Of a DNA stretch of 64,000 nt, positions 15,264 to 25,385 are shown piece after piece (position 1 is the first letter of the stretch; every line of letters begins with the position of its first letter). Both the position numbers and the translations under genes were made by a program. Source of the DNA: Rhizobium leguminosarum (lineage in GTDB: Bacteria; Pseudomonadota; Alphaproteobacteria; Rhizobiales; Rhizobiaceae); the NCBI RefSeq assembly GCF_001679785.1, contig NZ_CP016289.1, forward strand, positions 124,001 to 188,000, in the 5' to 3' direction. The notes under the pieces were generated by a model. That model searched no databases, had not been told where the DNA came from, and saw nothing but the letters and a program-made list of their open reading frames with translations.

Positions 15264-15285
15264 TATAACCTCCGGCATTCGATAA

Positions 15286-16953
15286 TCATGCTACCTCGAA
15301 AGCGGCCTTGACGAGCCGTTCGGTGTAGGCGGTCTTGGGATGGGATAGTACTTCGTCGACGGGACCCTCTTCGACGATCTTGCCATGCTGCATGACGATG
15401 ACGCGATGGCAGAGCGCCCTGACGACCTTGAGGTCGTGGGAGATGAAGAGGTAACTCAGGCCGCGCTCGTCCTGCAGCTTGCGCAGCAGTTCGATGATCT
15501 GCGCCTGGACGGAAAGGTCGAGCGCCGATGTCGGCTCGTCGAGCAGGATGAATTCCGGCTCCAGCGCGATGGCGCGGGCAATGGCGATGCGCTGGCGCTG
15601 GCCCCCGGAAAATTCGTGCGGAAAGCGCGACAGGATATTGCCCGGCATGCCGGCAGCAATAAGCGCTTCCCGCACCCGGTCCTGCCGTTCGCCCTTGGTC
15701 GCGCCCAGCCGGTTGACGACCAGCCCCTCCTCGATGATCTGGCCGATCGTCATGCGCGGGTTAAGCGATGAGAAAGGATCCTGGAACACCACCTGCATGC
15801 GGGCGCGCAAGGGCCGCATCTCGGACCTGGACAAGCCGTGGATCGGCTGATTGTCGAAACGGATTTCGCCACTGTCCGGCGTGTTCAGCCGCAGGATCGC
15901 CTGGCCGAACGTCGTCTTGCCGGAGCCGGATTCGCCCACCAGCCCCAGCGTTTCGTGACGGCGCAGCGTCAGGTCGAGGCTATCGACGGCGACAAGCTCA
16001 CGCATCGCCGGCTTGAGAAAGGTACCGTGACGCATCATGAAGGAGACGCGCACGCCTTTGGCATCGAGGATGACATCCGATCCCTCCGGCAGCGGATTGG
16101 CCTGGCCGCGCGGCTCGGAAGCGAGCAGATGCTTGGTATAGGCGTCCTGCGGATTGGCAAACAGCGCTTCGGTGGTGTTGTGCTCGCGCACTTCGCCAAG
16201 CTGCATCACATAGACGTAATCGGAGAACTGCCGCACCACGGTCAGGTCGTGGGTGATGAGGATGACGGCCATCCCCAGCTCTTTCTGCAGGTTGCGGATC
16301 AGGTTGAGGATCTGCGCCTGCACGGTGACGTCGAGCGCCGTCGTCGGCTCGTCGGCGATCAAAACGTCGGGATCGTTGGCAAGCGCCATGGCGATCATCA
16401 CCCGCTGGCGCTGGCCGCCGGAAAGCTGATGCGGATATTGCATGAGCCGCGCGGCGGGATCGGGGATCTGCACATGTTCCAGCAGTTCGAGCGCGCGCTT
16501 CTGTGCATCCCTCTTGCTGATCCGGCGATGCACGCGGATCGCCTCGACGATCTGGCTGCCGATCGTATAGATCGGGTTCAGCGAGCTCATCGGCTCCTGG
16601 AAAATCATCGAGATGCGATCGCCGCGCAGCTTGCGGCGCGCCCTCTCGGAGAATTTCAGGATGTTGCTGCCGTCATAGGCGACCGTCGATTTCTCGGAGA
16701 CGACGGCGCGCTTCGACAAGAGCCCCATCACCGTTCGCGCCGTCACCGATTTGCCGGAACCGGATTCGCCGACGATCGCGATCGTCTCGCCGCGATAGAG
16801 CTGAAACGAGACGTCCTTGACGGCTTCGACCATGCCGTCCTCGACCTTGAAATTCACCGCGACGTTGCGGGCGTCGATGATCGGCGTATCCGAACGGCCA
16901 TCATGATCGTGGCGGACGGGCGGGGCGAAGGAATTGACCAGTGCAAGAGCCAT
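15286..16953 (-). CDS. agpD: Alpha-galactoside ABC transporter, fused double ATPase
   Basis: A 555-residue protein with two complete oligopeptide-type ABC ATPase domains in tandem (DppD-like then DppF-like). Each half has a Walker A GESGSGKS, a signature LSGGQRQR or FSGGQRQR, and a Walker B ([21 protein letters not shown]). It energises uptake through AgpB and AgpC from the inner face of the membrane. ATG 16953 follows GAGGTGATT; the longer frame runs into agpC. It is 22 bp upstream of agaL2 and 10 bp after agpC in the same operon. The peptide-transporter family is known to carry alpha-galactosides in Sinorhizobium. Confidence 0.87.
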   Translation of the reverse strand: MALALVNSFAPPVRHDHDGRSDTPIIDARNVAVNFKVEDGMVEAVKDVSFQLYRGETIAIVGESGSGKSVTARTVMGLLSKRAVVSEKSTVAYDGSNILKFSERARRKLRGDRISMIFQEPMSSLNPIYTIGSQIVEAIRVHRRISKRDAQKRALELLEHVQIPDPAARLMQYPHQLSGGQRQRVMIAMALANDPDVLIADEPTTALDVTVQAQILNLIRNLQKELGMAVILITHDLTVVRQFSDYVYVMQLGEVREHNTTEALFANPQDAYTKHLLASEPRGQANPLPEGSDVILDAKGVRVSFMMRHGTFLKPAMRELVAVDSLDLTLRRHETLGLVGESGSGKTTFGQAILRLNTPDSGEIRFDNQPIHGLSRSEMRPLRARMQVVFQDPFSSLNPRMTIGQIIEEGLVVNRLGATKGERQDRVREALIAAGMPGNILSRFPHEFSGGQRQRIAIARAIALEPEFILLDEPTSALDLSVQAQIIELLRKLQDERGLSYLFISHDLKVVRALCHRVIVMQHGKIVEEGPVDEVLSHPKTAYTERLVKAAFEVA

Positions 16954-16963
16954 ATCAATCACC

Positions 16964-18097
16964 TCAATAAGGATCGACCGCGTCGCGCAATCCGTCGCCG
17001 AGCGCATTGAACGCGAAGACGGTGACGAGCACGAAGCCGACGGGGGAGAGAATCCAGGGATAGGAGCCGATCACAGAATAGGTCGCCGTATCCTGCAGCA
17101 TCAGCCCCCAGGAGATCAGCGGCGGCTTGACCGCAAAGCCGAGGAAACCGAGGAAAGATTCCAAGAGCACGACGCTTGGTATATGCAGCGTCACCGCGAC
17201 GATGACGTGGCTCATCACATTCGGAAAGATGTGCTGCATGATGATGCGTGTGTCGGTGGCGCCGACGGCCATGGCCGCCCTGACATAGTCGATGCGGGCG
17301 AGCGCCAGCGTCTTGCCGCGCACCTCGCGCGACATCTGCGCCCAGCCGAGTGCCGACATGACGGCAATGACGAAGGCAAGGAAGACGTTGGTCGGCGCCG
17401 TCACCGGGATCAGCGAGGTCAGCGCCAGATAGAGCGGCAGTTGCGGGAAGGCGAGCACCAGTTCGACGAAACGCTGCAGCCAGACATCGAAGGTGCCGCC
17501 GAAATAGCCGGACACCATGCCGACGGTCGTGCCGATGATGGTGACGATGAAGACCACCGTCAGGGCAATGGTCAGCGAAATGCGCGAGCCGATGATGGCG
17601 CGCGACAGCACGTCGCGGCCGAACTTGTCGGTGCCGAGGAAATGCACCGGCTGGCCGTCGGTCGAGCCGAAGAAGTGGCGGTTGGCCGGGATCAGGCCGA
17701 ACAGCCGGTATTCGGCGCCCTTGACGAAGAAGCCGAGCAGCCGCGGATTGTCGTAGTCGATGCCGACGACCGGCTGGAAGGTGACCGGATCAAGCTCTTC
17801 GGAATCCGACAGCGCATAGACGCGCGGCTGGAAGACGAAGTTGCCGTCCTTGTCGTGGAAGCTCATCACCTGTGGCGGCGCGAAGCCGACATCGGTCGCC
17901 TTCGGATCCATCGGCGCGAAGAAATCGGCAAAGATCGCCATGAGGAGCAGGAGCAGGACGAGCACGAGGCCTGCCATGCCGGTCCAAGAGCGCCTCAACC
18001 GGCGCCAGACAAGGGCGATATAGCTCTCGTGCCCATGCGATGGCTTGGCCACGATGTCGGTTGTCGGCGGTGTTGCAGAAGAGTCGAAAGCAAGCAT
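16964..18097 (-). CDS. agpC: Alpha-galactoside ABC transporter permease
   Basis: A 377-residue inner-membrane permease of the DppC type, with an N-terminal transmembrane segment (LVLVLLLLLMAIFADFF), an extended periplasmic loop (~70-160) and a C-terminal five-helix core. That core carries the ATPase-contact EAA loop (YVRAAMAVGATDTRIIMQHIF). ATG 18097 is chosen because the agpB stop and this start form TGAGATG and a GGAGGAG lies upstream; two earlier in-frame ATGs lie within agpB. It pairs with AgpB to form the pore. Paralogous systems carry peptides, so the sugar specificity rests on the flanking alpha-galactosidases. Confidence 0.87.
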   Translation of the reverse strand: MLAFDSSATPPTTDIVAKPSHGHESYIALVWRRLRRSWTGMAGLVLVLLLLLMAIFADFFAPMDPKATDVGFAPPQVMSFHDKDGNFVFQPRVYALSDSEELDPVTFQPVVGIDYDNPRLLGFFVKGAEYRLFGLIPANRHFFGSTDGQPVHFLGTDKFGRDVLSRAIIGSRISLTIALTVVFIVTIIGTTVGMVSGYFGGTFDVWLQRFVELVLAFPQLPLYLALTSLIPVTAPTNVFLAFVIAVMSALGWAQMSREVRGKTLALARIDYVRAAMAVGATDTRIIMQHIFPNVMSHVIVAVTLHIPSVVLLESFLGFLGFAVKPPLISWGLMLQDTATYSVIGSYPWILSPVGFVLVTVFAFNALGDGLRDAVDPY

Positions 18098-18098
18098 C

Positions 18099-19106
18099 TC
18101 AGGCTCCTCCATATTGGCGGACACGCGGATCGAGCAAAGCGAGCAGCATGTCGGCGATGATGTTGCCGACGATCAGCGTGGCCGACAGCACCATCATGAA
18201 GGTGGCGGTGACATAGACGTCGCCGACCGCCATTGAGCCGACGATGGCCGGACCGACGGTCGGCAGCGCGAAGATGATGGCGGTCTCGATCTCGCCGGTC
18301 AGCATGTAAGGCAGCACGACGCCCTGGTACATCACCAGCGGATGCAGCGCATTCGGCACCGCATGGCGCATCACCACCGCTCCGCCGGAAAGGCCCTTGG
18401 CCTTGGCCGTCTCGACATATTGGGCGTTCAGCGTATCGAGCAGATTGCCGCGCATGACGCGCATGTTATAGGCGAGCCCGCCAAAGGTGGCGATCGCCAC
18501 GACCGGCCAGACATGGCTGACGAGATCGACGAATTTCGCCCAGGACCAGGGCGCCCCGCCATACTGCGGCGAGAAGAAGCTGCCGATCTCGGTCACGTTG
18601 AGCTGGAAGACCAGGAGATAGACGATGATCAGCGCCATCAGGAAGCGCGGCACCGTCATGCCGAGGAAGGAAATTCCCGAAAGCAGGCTGTCGATCCAGC
18701 TGTATTGGCGGGTTGCCGCCCAGATGCCGAAACCGATGCCGAGTACCGAAGCGAAGAGATGGCAGACGAGCGCCAGAAGCAAGGTCCGCGGCAGGCGTTC
18801 GCCGACGACATCGGCGACCGGCTTGTTGTAGAACATGCTGTAACCAAAATCGCCGCGGGTCACGATGCCGCCGATCCAGTTGACGTACTGGACGACCAGC
18901 GGCTTATCGAGCCCGTGTTCGACGCGGTAAGCCTGCGCCTGCGCTTCGGCCTGCGCATAGGAGGCGCCCCCCTGGTTGATCAGCTGGGAGCGGATGTAAT
19001 CGGCATAGTCGCCGGGCGGGGCCTGGATGATTGCGAAGGTCACCACGCTCAGGATGAAGAGAATGGGGATCGCGGAGGCTATGCGCACGAGCAGGAATCG
19101 TAACAT
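18099..19106 (-). CDS. agpB: Alpha-galactoside ABC transporter permease
   Basis: A 335-residue DppB-type permease. It starts MLRFLLVRIASAIPILFILS, the usual first helix of this family, followed by the periplasmic loop with GLDKPL and a C-terminal set of helices. The EAA loop is YVETAKAKGLSGGAVVMRHA, which docks on the ATPase. It lies 177 bp downstream of agpA, with a hairpin repeat in that gap, and is translationally joined to agpC. Acts in the inner membrane with AgpC. Confidence 0.88.
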   Translation of the reverse strand: MLRFLLVRIASAIPILFILSVVTFAIIQAPPGDYADYIRSQLINQGGASYAQAEAQAQAYRVEHGLDKPLVVQYVNWIGGIVTRGDFGYSMFYNKPVADVVGERLPRTLLLALVCHLFASVLGIGFGIWAATRQYSWIDSLLSGISFLGMTVPRFLMALIIVYLLVFQLNVTEIGSFFSPQYGGAPWSWAKFVDLVSHVWPVVAIATFGGLAYNMRVMRGNLLDTLNAQYVETAKAKGLSGGAVVMRHAVPNALHPLVMYQGVVLPYMLTGEIETAIIFALPTVGPAIVGSMAVGDVYVTATFMMVLSATLIVGNIIADMLLALLDPRVRQYGGA

Positions 19107-19221
19107 CAGACGGTTCGCTTCTCCTTGCCGCCAGTCGCTCCTTGTCAGCGCGGCCGGCTCGTTGGTTTTGCCCGGCCGCGCGCTGCACGCGCGGCCGGAA
19201 GCTCACTTCAGCTGGGAGGGA

Positions 19222-19284
19222 GCTCTCCAGCGCGTCGCATCACATGCGACGCGCTTTAACTCTTTGTTTCCGGGCGGCATGCAT
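19222..19284. repeat. Hairpin element between agpA and agpB
   Basis: A perfect 12-bp stem AGCGCGTCGCAT/ATGCGACGCGCT with a three-base loop (19229-19255) is followed by AACTCTTTGTTT and GGCGGCATGC. It is a known style of rhizobial palindromic repeat. Its place between binding-protein and permease genes suggests it could stabilise the agpA message or cause partial termination. Confidence 0.6.
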
Positions 19285-21371
19285 CAGTTTATGGGACCCT
19301 TCTCGCCGGGCTTGCCGGGCAGCTGCTGCGGGAACAGCTCGTATTTGCCCTGCTTGTCGGCGGCCACCCACATGCGTTCGCGGATCACCGAGTCTTCAGC
19401 CCAGTTGAACATCATGATCGGCGTGCCCTGTGGCACGTTCGAGAACCGCTTGTTGATGATGAGCGCGCCCGGATATTCCGTCAGGCCCACCGTGTTGACG
19501 TGCTCGGTCGAGATTTTCTGGTACTGCTTCATCAGGTCGACGCGCTCGTCATTGCTCTGGCTCGTCCTGAACTTGTTGATGACGTCGATAAGCTCCTGTT
19601 CGAAGGGCATCAGATCGAGCTTGTCATCCTTGCCGGCGCGGTGGTGCCAGCTGGTGCGCGGACCGACAGGGGCGAGCTGCTCGGTGTTCTGCACCACCGA
19701 CGACAGTTCCGTCGTGTTGCGCTGGATCAGCCAGTCGAAGCGGCCGGCATAATGGGCGTCGTCCCGCTTGGCGCCGTCGAGCGCATTGATGACGATCTTC
19801 AGGCCGAGCTTCTCCATCTGGCCGACGACACCTTCGGCAAGGCTCTTGTCGGTCGTGTACTGATTGTTGATCAGCATGACGATTTCGACATCCTTGCCGC
19901 CCGCCGTACCGGCCGGGAAGTTCACGACGCCGTTGCCGTCGGTGTCCTTGAGGCCGGCCTTGGCGAGTTCGGCCTTGGCGCCTTCAAGATCAAAGGGATA
20001 GTAGACGGTCGAGTTGCGGTCGTAGAAGCTGGTGCCGGAGGAGAGCCCGCCGGGATAGATCGCGGTGAACGGTCCCTTGACCAGCGAGTCGCCGATCGCC
20101 TTGCGGTCGAGCGCCATGGTGACGGCCTTGCGGAAATCCTCGTTGCGGTTCAGCTCGCGGATCGCCTGACCGCGCTCGTCCGGGTTGCCCCAGCCATTGG
20201 CGGAAAAGTTCATGCGAAGATTGTAGCCGATGAGGCGCGGGCCGAAGGCAAGGCGGGCGGGTGCGGTTTCTTCCGCGGCACGCTTCAGCGAGGCGACGAA
20301 GTTTTCCGGCTGCTCGAGGTTCGAGATGTCGGCGGATCCGGCCACGGCCTGAACGTCGCGGTCGGCCCAGGTCGAGAGCTTGTAGTGCAGCTCGTTCAGA
20401 TAAGGCAGCTGATTGCCCTTCTCGTCGACCTTCCAGTAATAGGGATTGCGGCGCATGACGATGATGTCGTCGGAGCGATATTCCACCGGCACCCAGCCGC
20501 CCATGACCGGCATGTTCATGAACTCCGGCGGGAAGGCGTTCTTGAACTGGTCGTAGGTGTTCTTCGAATATTTCGGATGCTTCGGCTTCAGGATATGCGA
20601 CGGACCCGGGCAGAAGTTCGGGTAGGACATCGTATAGAGATATTGCTTCGGGAAGGCCTCCTTGAAGGTCCATTCGACGGTGTAATCGTCGATCTTCTTC
20701 AGCGTCGTCCCGGTGCCGAAGGCCTCCGGCGAGGCGCCGCCGCCAAGCGGCGAGACATTCGGATCGATGACTTCATCTTCCCAGTAGAACATGATGTCGT
20801 CAGCGTTGAACGGCGCGCCGTCAGACCATTTGGCGCCTTCGATCAGGTGCATGGTCAGCTTATGGCCGTCTTGCGACCAATCCCAGCTCTTCGCGAGGTT
20901 CGGCAGCGGCTCGGTATCGGAGGCCTGCACCTGGAAAAGCGGCGCGGTGCGCGTCAGGCATTCGGAAAGGCCGATATCGATGCCGCCCCAGCCCTGCGTC
21001 TGGCCGGCGCCATAGTTCCAGCCTTCCGGCCGGCCGCCGATGACGTGGCGCATCGTATCGCCGTAGACACCGATGCCGTCTGGCATATTGCCTGTCTTGA
21101 AGACCAGAGGCTCCTTCGGCAGGCGGTCCTTGACCGGCGGCAGCTTGCCGGTGGCGACGAAATTCTTCGTGACCCAGTCGGGCTCGTGATATTCGGGCAG
21201 CGCCTTGAACTCCAGGATGGAGTCACGCGCCACATAGTTGATCTTGCCTTCGGCGGGGAAGTCCGCCGGCGCCGGTGGAATGGTTGGCTCGGAGGCATAT
21301 GCATTCAGCGCCGCGGCTGAGACGCTGAGCGCCAGTCCGGCCAGGATGCCTGCGTTACGGAAATTCATCAT
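19284..21371 (-). CDS. agpA: Periplasmic alpha-galactoside-binding protein (family 5 SBP)
   Basis: A 695-residue extracellular solute-binding protein of the DppA/OppA type. The Sec signal is MMNFRNAGILAGLALSVSAAALNAYA. The large size and the WSQDGHKLTMHL segment are typical of cluster C binding proteins. The start is ATG 21371, just after GAGGGAGAAA; the much longer open frame to 21827 is an antisense artefact of agaL1. It captures alpha-galactosides (melibiose, raffinose type) for AgpBCD. The RIME-like hairpin begins at its stop. The sugar identity follows from the operon: two GH4 alpha-galactosidases flank the transporter. Confidence 0.87.
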   Translation of the reverse strand: MMNFRNAGILAGLALSVSAAALNAYASEPTIPPAPADFPAEGKINYVARDSILEFKALPEYHEPDWVTKNFVATGKLPPVKDRLPKEPLVFKTGNMPDGIGVYGDTMRHVIGGRPEGWNYGAGQTQGWGGIDIGLSECLTRTAPLFQVQASDTEPLPNLAKSWDWSQDGHKLTMHLIEGAKWSDGAPFNADDIMFYWEDEVIDPNVSPLGGGASPEAFGTGTTLKKIDDYTVEWTFKEAFPKQYLYTMSYPNFCPGPSHILKPKHPKYSKNTYDQFKNAFPPEFMNMPVMGGWVPVEYRSDDIIVMRRNPYYWKVDEKGNQLPYLNELHYKLSTWADRDVQAVAGSADISNLEQPENFVASLKRAAEETAPARLAFGPRLIGYNLRMNFSANGWGNPDERGQAIRELNRNEDFRKAVTMALDRKAIGDSLVKGPFTAIYPGGLSSGTSFYDRNSTVYYPFDLEGAKAELAKAGLKDTDGNGVVNFPAGTAGGKDVEIVMLINNQYTTDKSLAEGVVGQMEKLGLKIVINALDGAKRDDAHYAGRFDWLIQRNTTELSSVVQNTEQLAPVGPRTSWHHRAGKDDKLDLMPFEQELIDVINKFRTSQSNDERVDLMKQYQKISTEHVNTVGLTEYPGALIINKRFSNVPQGTPIMMFNWAEDSVIRERMWVAADKQGKYELFPQQLPGKPGEKGPIN

Positions 21372-21493
21372 CGTTTCTCCCTCTTGTTCCGGAGCACGGC
21401 TCACGCGGCTCCTTTTCCTCGAACGACATGAAAGCGGGCCTGACGCCATGGATTTCCCTCCCGGAAACCCATGACGACCCACTTTCAAGAACA

Positions 21494-22960
21494 TCAGACG
21501 GCCTGTTTCAGCGCCGCCTTTTCCGCGCGCAGCTCCTCGATCGAGCGAACGTTGCGGCGTGCTGCCCCCGCCCAGTCGCGGGTCTGCACCTTCGATTTCG
21601 ACAGCCGCTCCTTGGCGGCCGGTACGGCATGCGCATATTGCGGCAGCCAGCGCGCCTGGGCAACGACCATCTCGTCGACCATCTGCCAGACCTCTTCCGG
21701 CGTCGAGACGGCGCCGACCAGCGGGTCGTGCAGCACGGCAAGCTTCAAGAGGTCGATGTCGCCCGATATCGCCGCATGCACCGACATGCGCTGGACGTTG
21801 ATCGAGGCGATGCAGGTGGCCGCGCAAGCTTCCGGCAGGGTGACGCCCGAGACCATGTTGATGCCGAAGCGGTCGACGAAGCCCGGCGATTCGATGATCG
21901 CATCGGAAGGCAGGTTGGTGATGACGCCGTTGTTCTTGACGTTGAAATGGCCGCGATAGACCCGGTTCGTCTCCAGCGCCTCGAGAATATGGCTTGCATG
22001 TTCGTTCGAGCGCTTGGCGGGATCGATCGGCTTTGCGGCGGATTCCAGGAATTGCGGATATTCCGTCTCGAACCAGTTGCGCGTTTCAGTGGAATGGCGG
22101 AGATAGCCGCCGGTCTCGCCATGGATCCAGTCGGACATGTCGATCCAGCGGGTGATTTCATCCGGCCGCTTGCGATACCAGGGCAGGTATTCCGAGAGAT
22201 GACCGTTGCTTTCGGTGGAATAGACGCCGAAACGCTTCAGCACGTCGATGCGCAATTTCTCCTGCTGCGAATAGACCGGATGCGCTTCGAAGGCGGCGAT
22301 GAGCTCGTCCTTGCCGATCCTGCGGCCGTTGAGACGCAGGTCGATGAACCAGGTCTGGTGGTTGATGCCGGAGCAGATATAGTCGAGCTCGCTCAGCGAC
22401 TTCGCGCCGAGCACCTCGGCGATCTGTTCGGCGCCGTGCTGGACACCGTGGCAGAGACCGACGGTATCGACCTTGCCATATTCGATCGCCGCCCAGGTGT
22501 TCATCGCCATCGGGTTGGCATAGTTCAGGAATTTCGCACCGGGCTCGGCGACCTCGCGGATATCCTTGCAGAAGTCGAGGATAACCGGGATGTTGCGCTG
22601 GCCATAGAGGATGCCGCCGGCGCAAATCGTATCGCCGACGCACTGGTCGATGCCATATTTCAGCGGAATGCGGATATCATCGGCATAGGCCTCGAGCCCA
22701 CCGACCCGGACGCAGCTGATGATGTAGCGCGCGCCTTCCAGCGCCTGGCGCCGGTTGGTCGTCGCCGTCACCTTGGTCGGCAGCCCGTTCGCCTCGACGA
22801 CGCGGTCGAGGATCGCCTTGATCATTTCGAGATTGTGTTCGCTGAGATCCGTCAGCGCGAATTCGACGTCGCGAAATTCCGGAACGCACAATATATCGGT
22901 AAACAGCTTCTTGGTGAAACCGACGCTGCCCGCACCGATGATAGCGATTTTGAAACTCAT
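21494..22960 (-). CDS. agaL1: Alpha-galactosidase, glycoside hydrolase family 4
   Basis: A 488-residue cytoplasmic GH4 enzyme. It has the Rossmann motif IIGAGSVGFT, the NYANPMAMNTWA loop, the metal-ligand cysteine in GLCHGVQH (Cys170) and GINHQTW. ATG 22960 follows GAGGTGAAGATC. It is the first gene of the operon and is separated from agaL2 by the four transporter genes. Expression is probably activated by the divergent AraC-type regulator across the ~210-bp gap. The GH4 mechanism needs NAD+ and a divalent metal. Substrate preference relative to AgaL2 cannot be read from the sequence. Confidence 0.88.
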   Translation of the reverse strand: MSFKIAIIGAGSVGFTKKLFTDILCVPEFRDVEFALTDLSEHNLEMIKAILDRVVEANGLPTKVTATTNRRQALEGARYIISCVRVGGLEAYADDIRIPLKYGIDQCVGDTICAGGILYGQRNIPVILDFCKDIREVAEPGAKFLNYANPMAMNTWAAIEYGKVDTVGLCHGVQHGAEQIAEVLGAKSLSELDYICSGINHQTWFIDLRLNGRRIGKDELIAAFEAHPVYSQQEKLRIDVLKRFGVYSTESNGHLSEYLPWYRKRPDEITRWIDMSDWIHGETGGYLRHSTETRNWFETEYPQFLESAAKPIDPAKRSNEHASHILEALETNRVYRGHFNVKNNGVITNLPSDAIIESPGFVDRFGINMVSGVTLPEACAATCIASINVQRMSVHAAISGDIDLLKLAVLHDPLVGAVSTPEEVWQMVDEMVVAQARWLPQYAHAVPAAKERLSKSKVQTRDWAGAARRNVRSIEELRAEKAALKQAV

Positions 22961-23170
22961 GATCTTCACCTCGACCCAATCGAATGCTAAGGAAAAGAAG
23001 GCCATGGAGGATCAGGCCGCATGCTGACGCATGTGGCTGAAAACGCCGTAAAATCTGCCTTTTTCCTCCCGGCCGCTCTGTCGACCGTGGTCTCTTCCTC
23101 TTGTCGGCGGGGATTATGCCCGAAATCGACAGGGCGACCAGAGAAGGATTATGCTTTCAGGGGTAATTTT

Positions 23171-24046
23171 GTGCTGCAGGATTTGATCGCCAACGGACAG
23201 TCGATGAGGACGGTTTCTCTGCCCCGCGGCCGCCAGCGATTGCACGCCATGCCGACCAGCGCCGGCTATGAAGTGCGCGAGAACGAGACCTATGACTGGG
23301 ACGGCCGCCGGCGCGGCCAGACGCCCTTCACCGTGCTGCAGCACACGATCAGCGGCAGCGGCAAGCTGCGCTACCAGAACCGCAACTATCGCCTTCAGGG
23401 CGGCGACACGCTGCTCGTCCTGGTGCCGCACAATCATCGCTACTGGCTGGAGAAGGGCGACCGCTGGGAATATTTCTGGATCTCGATGAATGGCGAGGAA
23501 ACGCTGCGCATCCACCAGATGGTGCTGTCGACCGCCGGCCCGGTGCTGAAGCTGCAGCCCGCGACCATCGATCATCTCGCCGATTGCAGCCTGCGCCTGG
23601 TCAAGGGCGCCACGTCGCCAGGTGCCGCCTCGGCAATCGCCTATGAAGCGGCGATGGCGCTTTACGACGACGTCTTCGGCTCGCCGGCCTTTGCCGCCGA
23701 GCTCAGCCTCATGCAGCCGGTGATCGACCATATCAACGCCAATCTTGAAAAGCCGCTGCCGGTCAGCGAGCTTGCCGGCATCGTCGGCCTCAGCCGCGCG
23801 CATTTCTCGCGCAGCTTTGCCGAGAGCGAGGGCATGCCGCCGGCCGAATTCGTGCTGCAGCAGCGCCTGCAGCGCGCCGTCAAGCTTCTGACCAAGGCCG
23901 ACTTCCTGCCGGTCAAGGAAGTCGCCATCATGTGCGGCTTCGAGGACCCCAACTATTTCTCCAAGGTCTTCCGCCGCGTCTACGGCACCAATCCCACCGA
24001 ATTCCGCACGACGGGCATGTATGCCAGCATCGGCAAGCTGCGATAG
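23171..24046 (+). CDS. agpT: AraC-family activator of alpha-galactoside genes
   Basis: About 291 residues: an N-terminal cupin-like sugar-sensing domain (HTISGSGKLRY, GGDTLLVLVPHNHRYWLEKG) and a C-terminal AraC double helix-turn-helix (LAGIVGLSRAHFSRSFAES and VKEVAIMCGFEDPNYFSKVF). GTG 23171 is chosen because AGGGG precedes it; the open frame extends back to 23021 and ATG 23204 is also possible. It is divergent from agaL1, the place of AgpT in Sinorhizobium, where the regulator is required for induction of the agp genes by alpha-galactosides. Probably binds between 22961 and 23170. Confidence 0.83.
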   Translation: MLQDLIANGQSMRTVSLPRGRQRLHAMPTSAGYEVRENETYDWDGRRRGQTPFTVLQHTISGSGKLRYQNRNYRLQGGDTLLVLVPHNHRYWLEKGDRWEYFWISMNGEETLRIHQMVLSTAGPVLKLQPATIDHLADCSLRLVKGATSPGAASAIAYEAAMALYDDVFGSPAFAAELSLMQPVIDHINANLEKPLPVSELAGIVGLSRAHFSRSFAESEGMPPAEFVLQQRLQRAVKLLTKADFLPVKEVAIMCGFEDPNYFSKVFRRVYGTNPTEFRTTGMYASIGKLR

Positions 24047-24075
24047 CTGGTCGTCCCGATCGGCGGACCTTGGCT

Positions 24076-25137
24076 TCAGGCCCGCACCTCGAACACCATG
24101 TTGAACGGCGTTTCCGTCGCACGCCGGAAATGCGTGAACCCGGCGTCGAGCGCGACCTTTCGAAGCTTCATTTCTCCCGCCTGTGCGCCGAGCCCAAGCC
24201 CGACCTCCTGGGAGAGTGACGCCGGCGTGCAGATCATCGTCGACGCGCCGTAATAGACCCGGCCGACCGGATTGAGATTGTCCTTGAGATGGTCATGGGC
24301 AAAGGGCTCGACGATCAGCCACGTCCCGTTCGGCCCAAGTGTTTCCTTGACATGCCGGCCGGCGCCGACCGGATCGCCCATGTCGTGAAGGCAGTCGAAC
24401 ATGGCGACCATGTCATAGCCTCGCCCCGGAAATTCCGCCGCCGAGCCCTGCTCGAAGGTCACACGGTCCGCAACACCCGCATCCTTCGCGGCGGCCTTCG
24501 CCCTTTCGATCGACGGGCCGTGATAGTCGAAGCCGGTGAAGCGGGAGGCGGGATAGGCCTGCGCCATCAGGATGGTCGATGCCCCATGACCGCAGCCGAC
24601 ATCGGCGACACTGGCGCCGGCCTTGAGCTTTTCCTCGACGCCGCCAAGGGCCGGAATCCATTCATTGACGAGATGGCTGTTGTAGCCCGGACGAAAGAAC
24701 CGCTCGGTTCCCCGAAAGAGGCAGGTGCTGTGCTCATGCCAGCCGAGGCCCTTGCCGGTGCGGAAGGCATCGGCGACCTTGGGCTCGTCCATCCACATGG
24801 ATTGGACGACCTCGAAGGCGCCGACGAAGAAGGCCGGGCTGTTTTCCTCGGCAAACACCATCGCCTGCTCCGGCGTCAGGCTGAAACGATCGGTCTTTTC
24901 ATCGTAAACGACATAATCGGCAGCCGCTTGGGCGCTCAGCCATTCCCTGAGGTAGCGCTCCTTGACCCCCGTTTTTGCGGAAAGATCCTGGACGCTCATC
25001 GGCGTTCCGTCGGCCATAGCCTTGAAGAGGCCCACCTTGTCGCCAAGCACGACCAGGGCACCTGACATGGCGGCGCCGACGTCTCCAACAAGACGACCGA
25101 CAAGCGCATCGAGTTTTTGCATATCTGGTTCACGCAT
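24076..25137 (-). CDS. Class I SAM-dependent methyltransferase
   Basis: A 353-residue cytoplasmic enzyme. An N-terminal winged-helix-like region (about 10-100, with DLSAKTGVKERYLREWL) is followed by a Rossmann methyltransferase domain: motif I VADVGCGHGAS, an acidic end of strand 2 (FTGFDYHG) and a motif like YDMVAMFDCLHDMGDP. This layout is shared with O-methyltransferase-like and metabolite methyltransferases. ATG 25137 follows GGGGAGG. It converges with agpT and is not in an obvious operon. The substrate cannot be named. A C-terminal region with SLSQEVGLGLGAQ is usual in its rhizobial relatives. Confidence 0.75.
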   Translation of the reverse strand: MREPDMQKLDALVGRLVGDVGAAMSGALVVLGDKVGLFKAMADGTPMSVQDLSAKTGVKERYLREWLSAQAAADYVVYDEKTDRFSLTPEQAMVFAEENSPAFFVGAFEVVQSMWMDEPKVADAFRTGKGLGWHEHSTCLFRGTERFFRPGYNSHLVNEWIPALGGVEEKLKAGASVADVGCGHGASTILMAQAYPASRFTGFDYHGPSIERAKAAAKDAGVADRVTFEQGSAAEFPGRGYDMVAMFDCLHDMGDPVGAGRHVKETLGPNGTWLIVEPFAHDHLKDNLNPVGRVYYGASTMICTPASLSQEVGLGLGAQAGEMKLRKVALDAGFTHFRRATETPFNMVFEVRA

Positions 25138-25385
25138 TGTTGCCTCCCCCGCGCGTGATAAGGATGATCTAAATCAGACTTTAATGATATTCAGTCAATC
25201 AAGCTTGTCATTCGAGAGACGGGCGTGGAGTATTGAAGGTCGAAAGAATGGAACAGGCGGATCCATTCCAAGCCTCACAACGTCTTGTGCTCATGGTCCT
25301 GCTTTCATCATCGCTTGTATCGAAATTGCGTTTTTAATATAATATTCTCGAGGCAGAATCACACTTTTGATGCAAGGTTATTGTT

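Noticed and set aside
16934..18160. 408-codon plus-strand frame over agpC
   Set aside because: Antisense shadow; rich in Asp/Arg/His, no domain.
19500..21320. 606-codon plus-strand frame over agpA
   Set aside because: Antisense shadow of the binding-protein gene; no start signal.
21372..21827. N-terminal extension of the agpA frame
   Set aside because: It lies within agaL1 on the same strand in another frame; the signal peptide and SD place the start at 21371.
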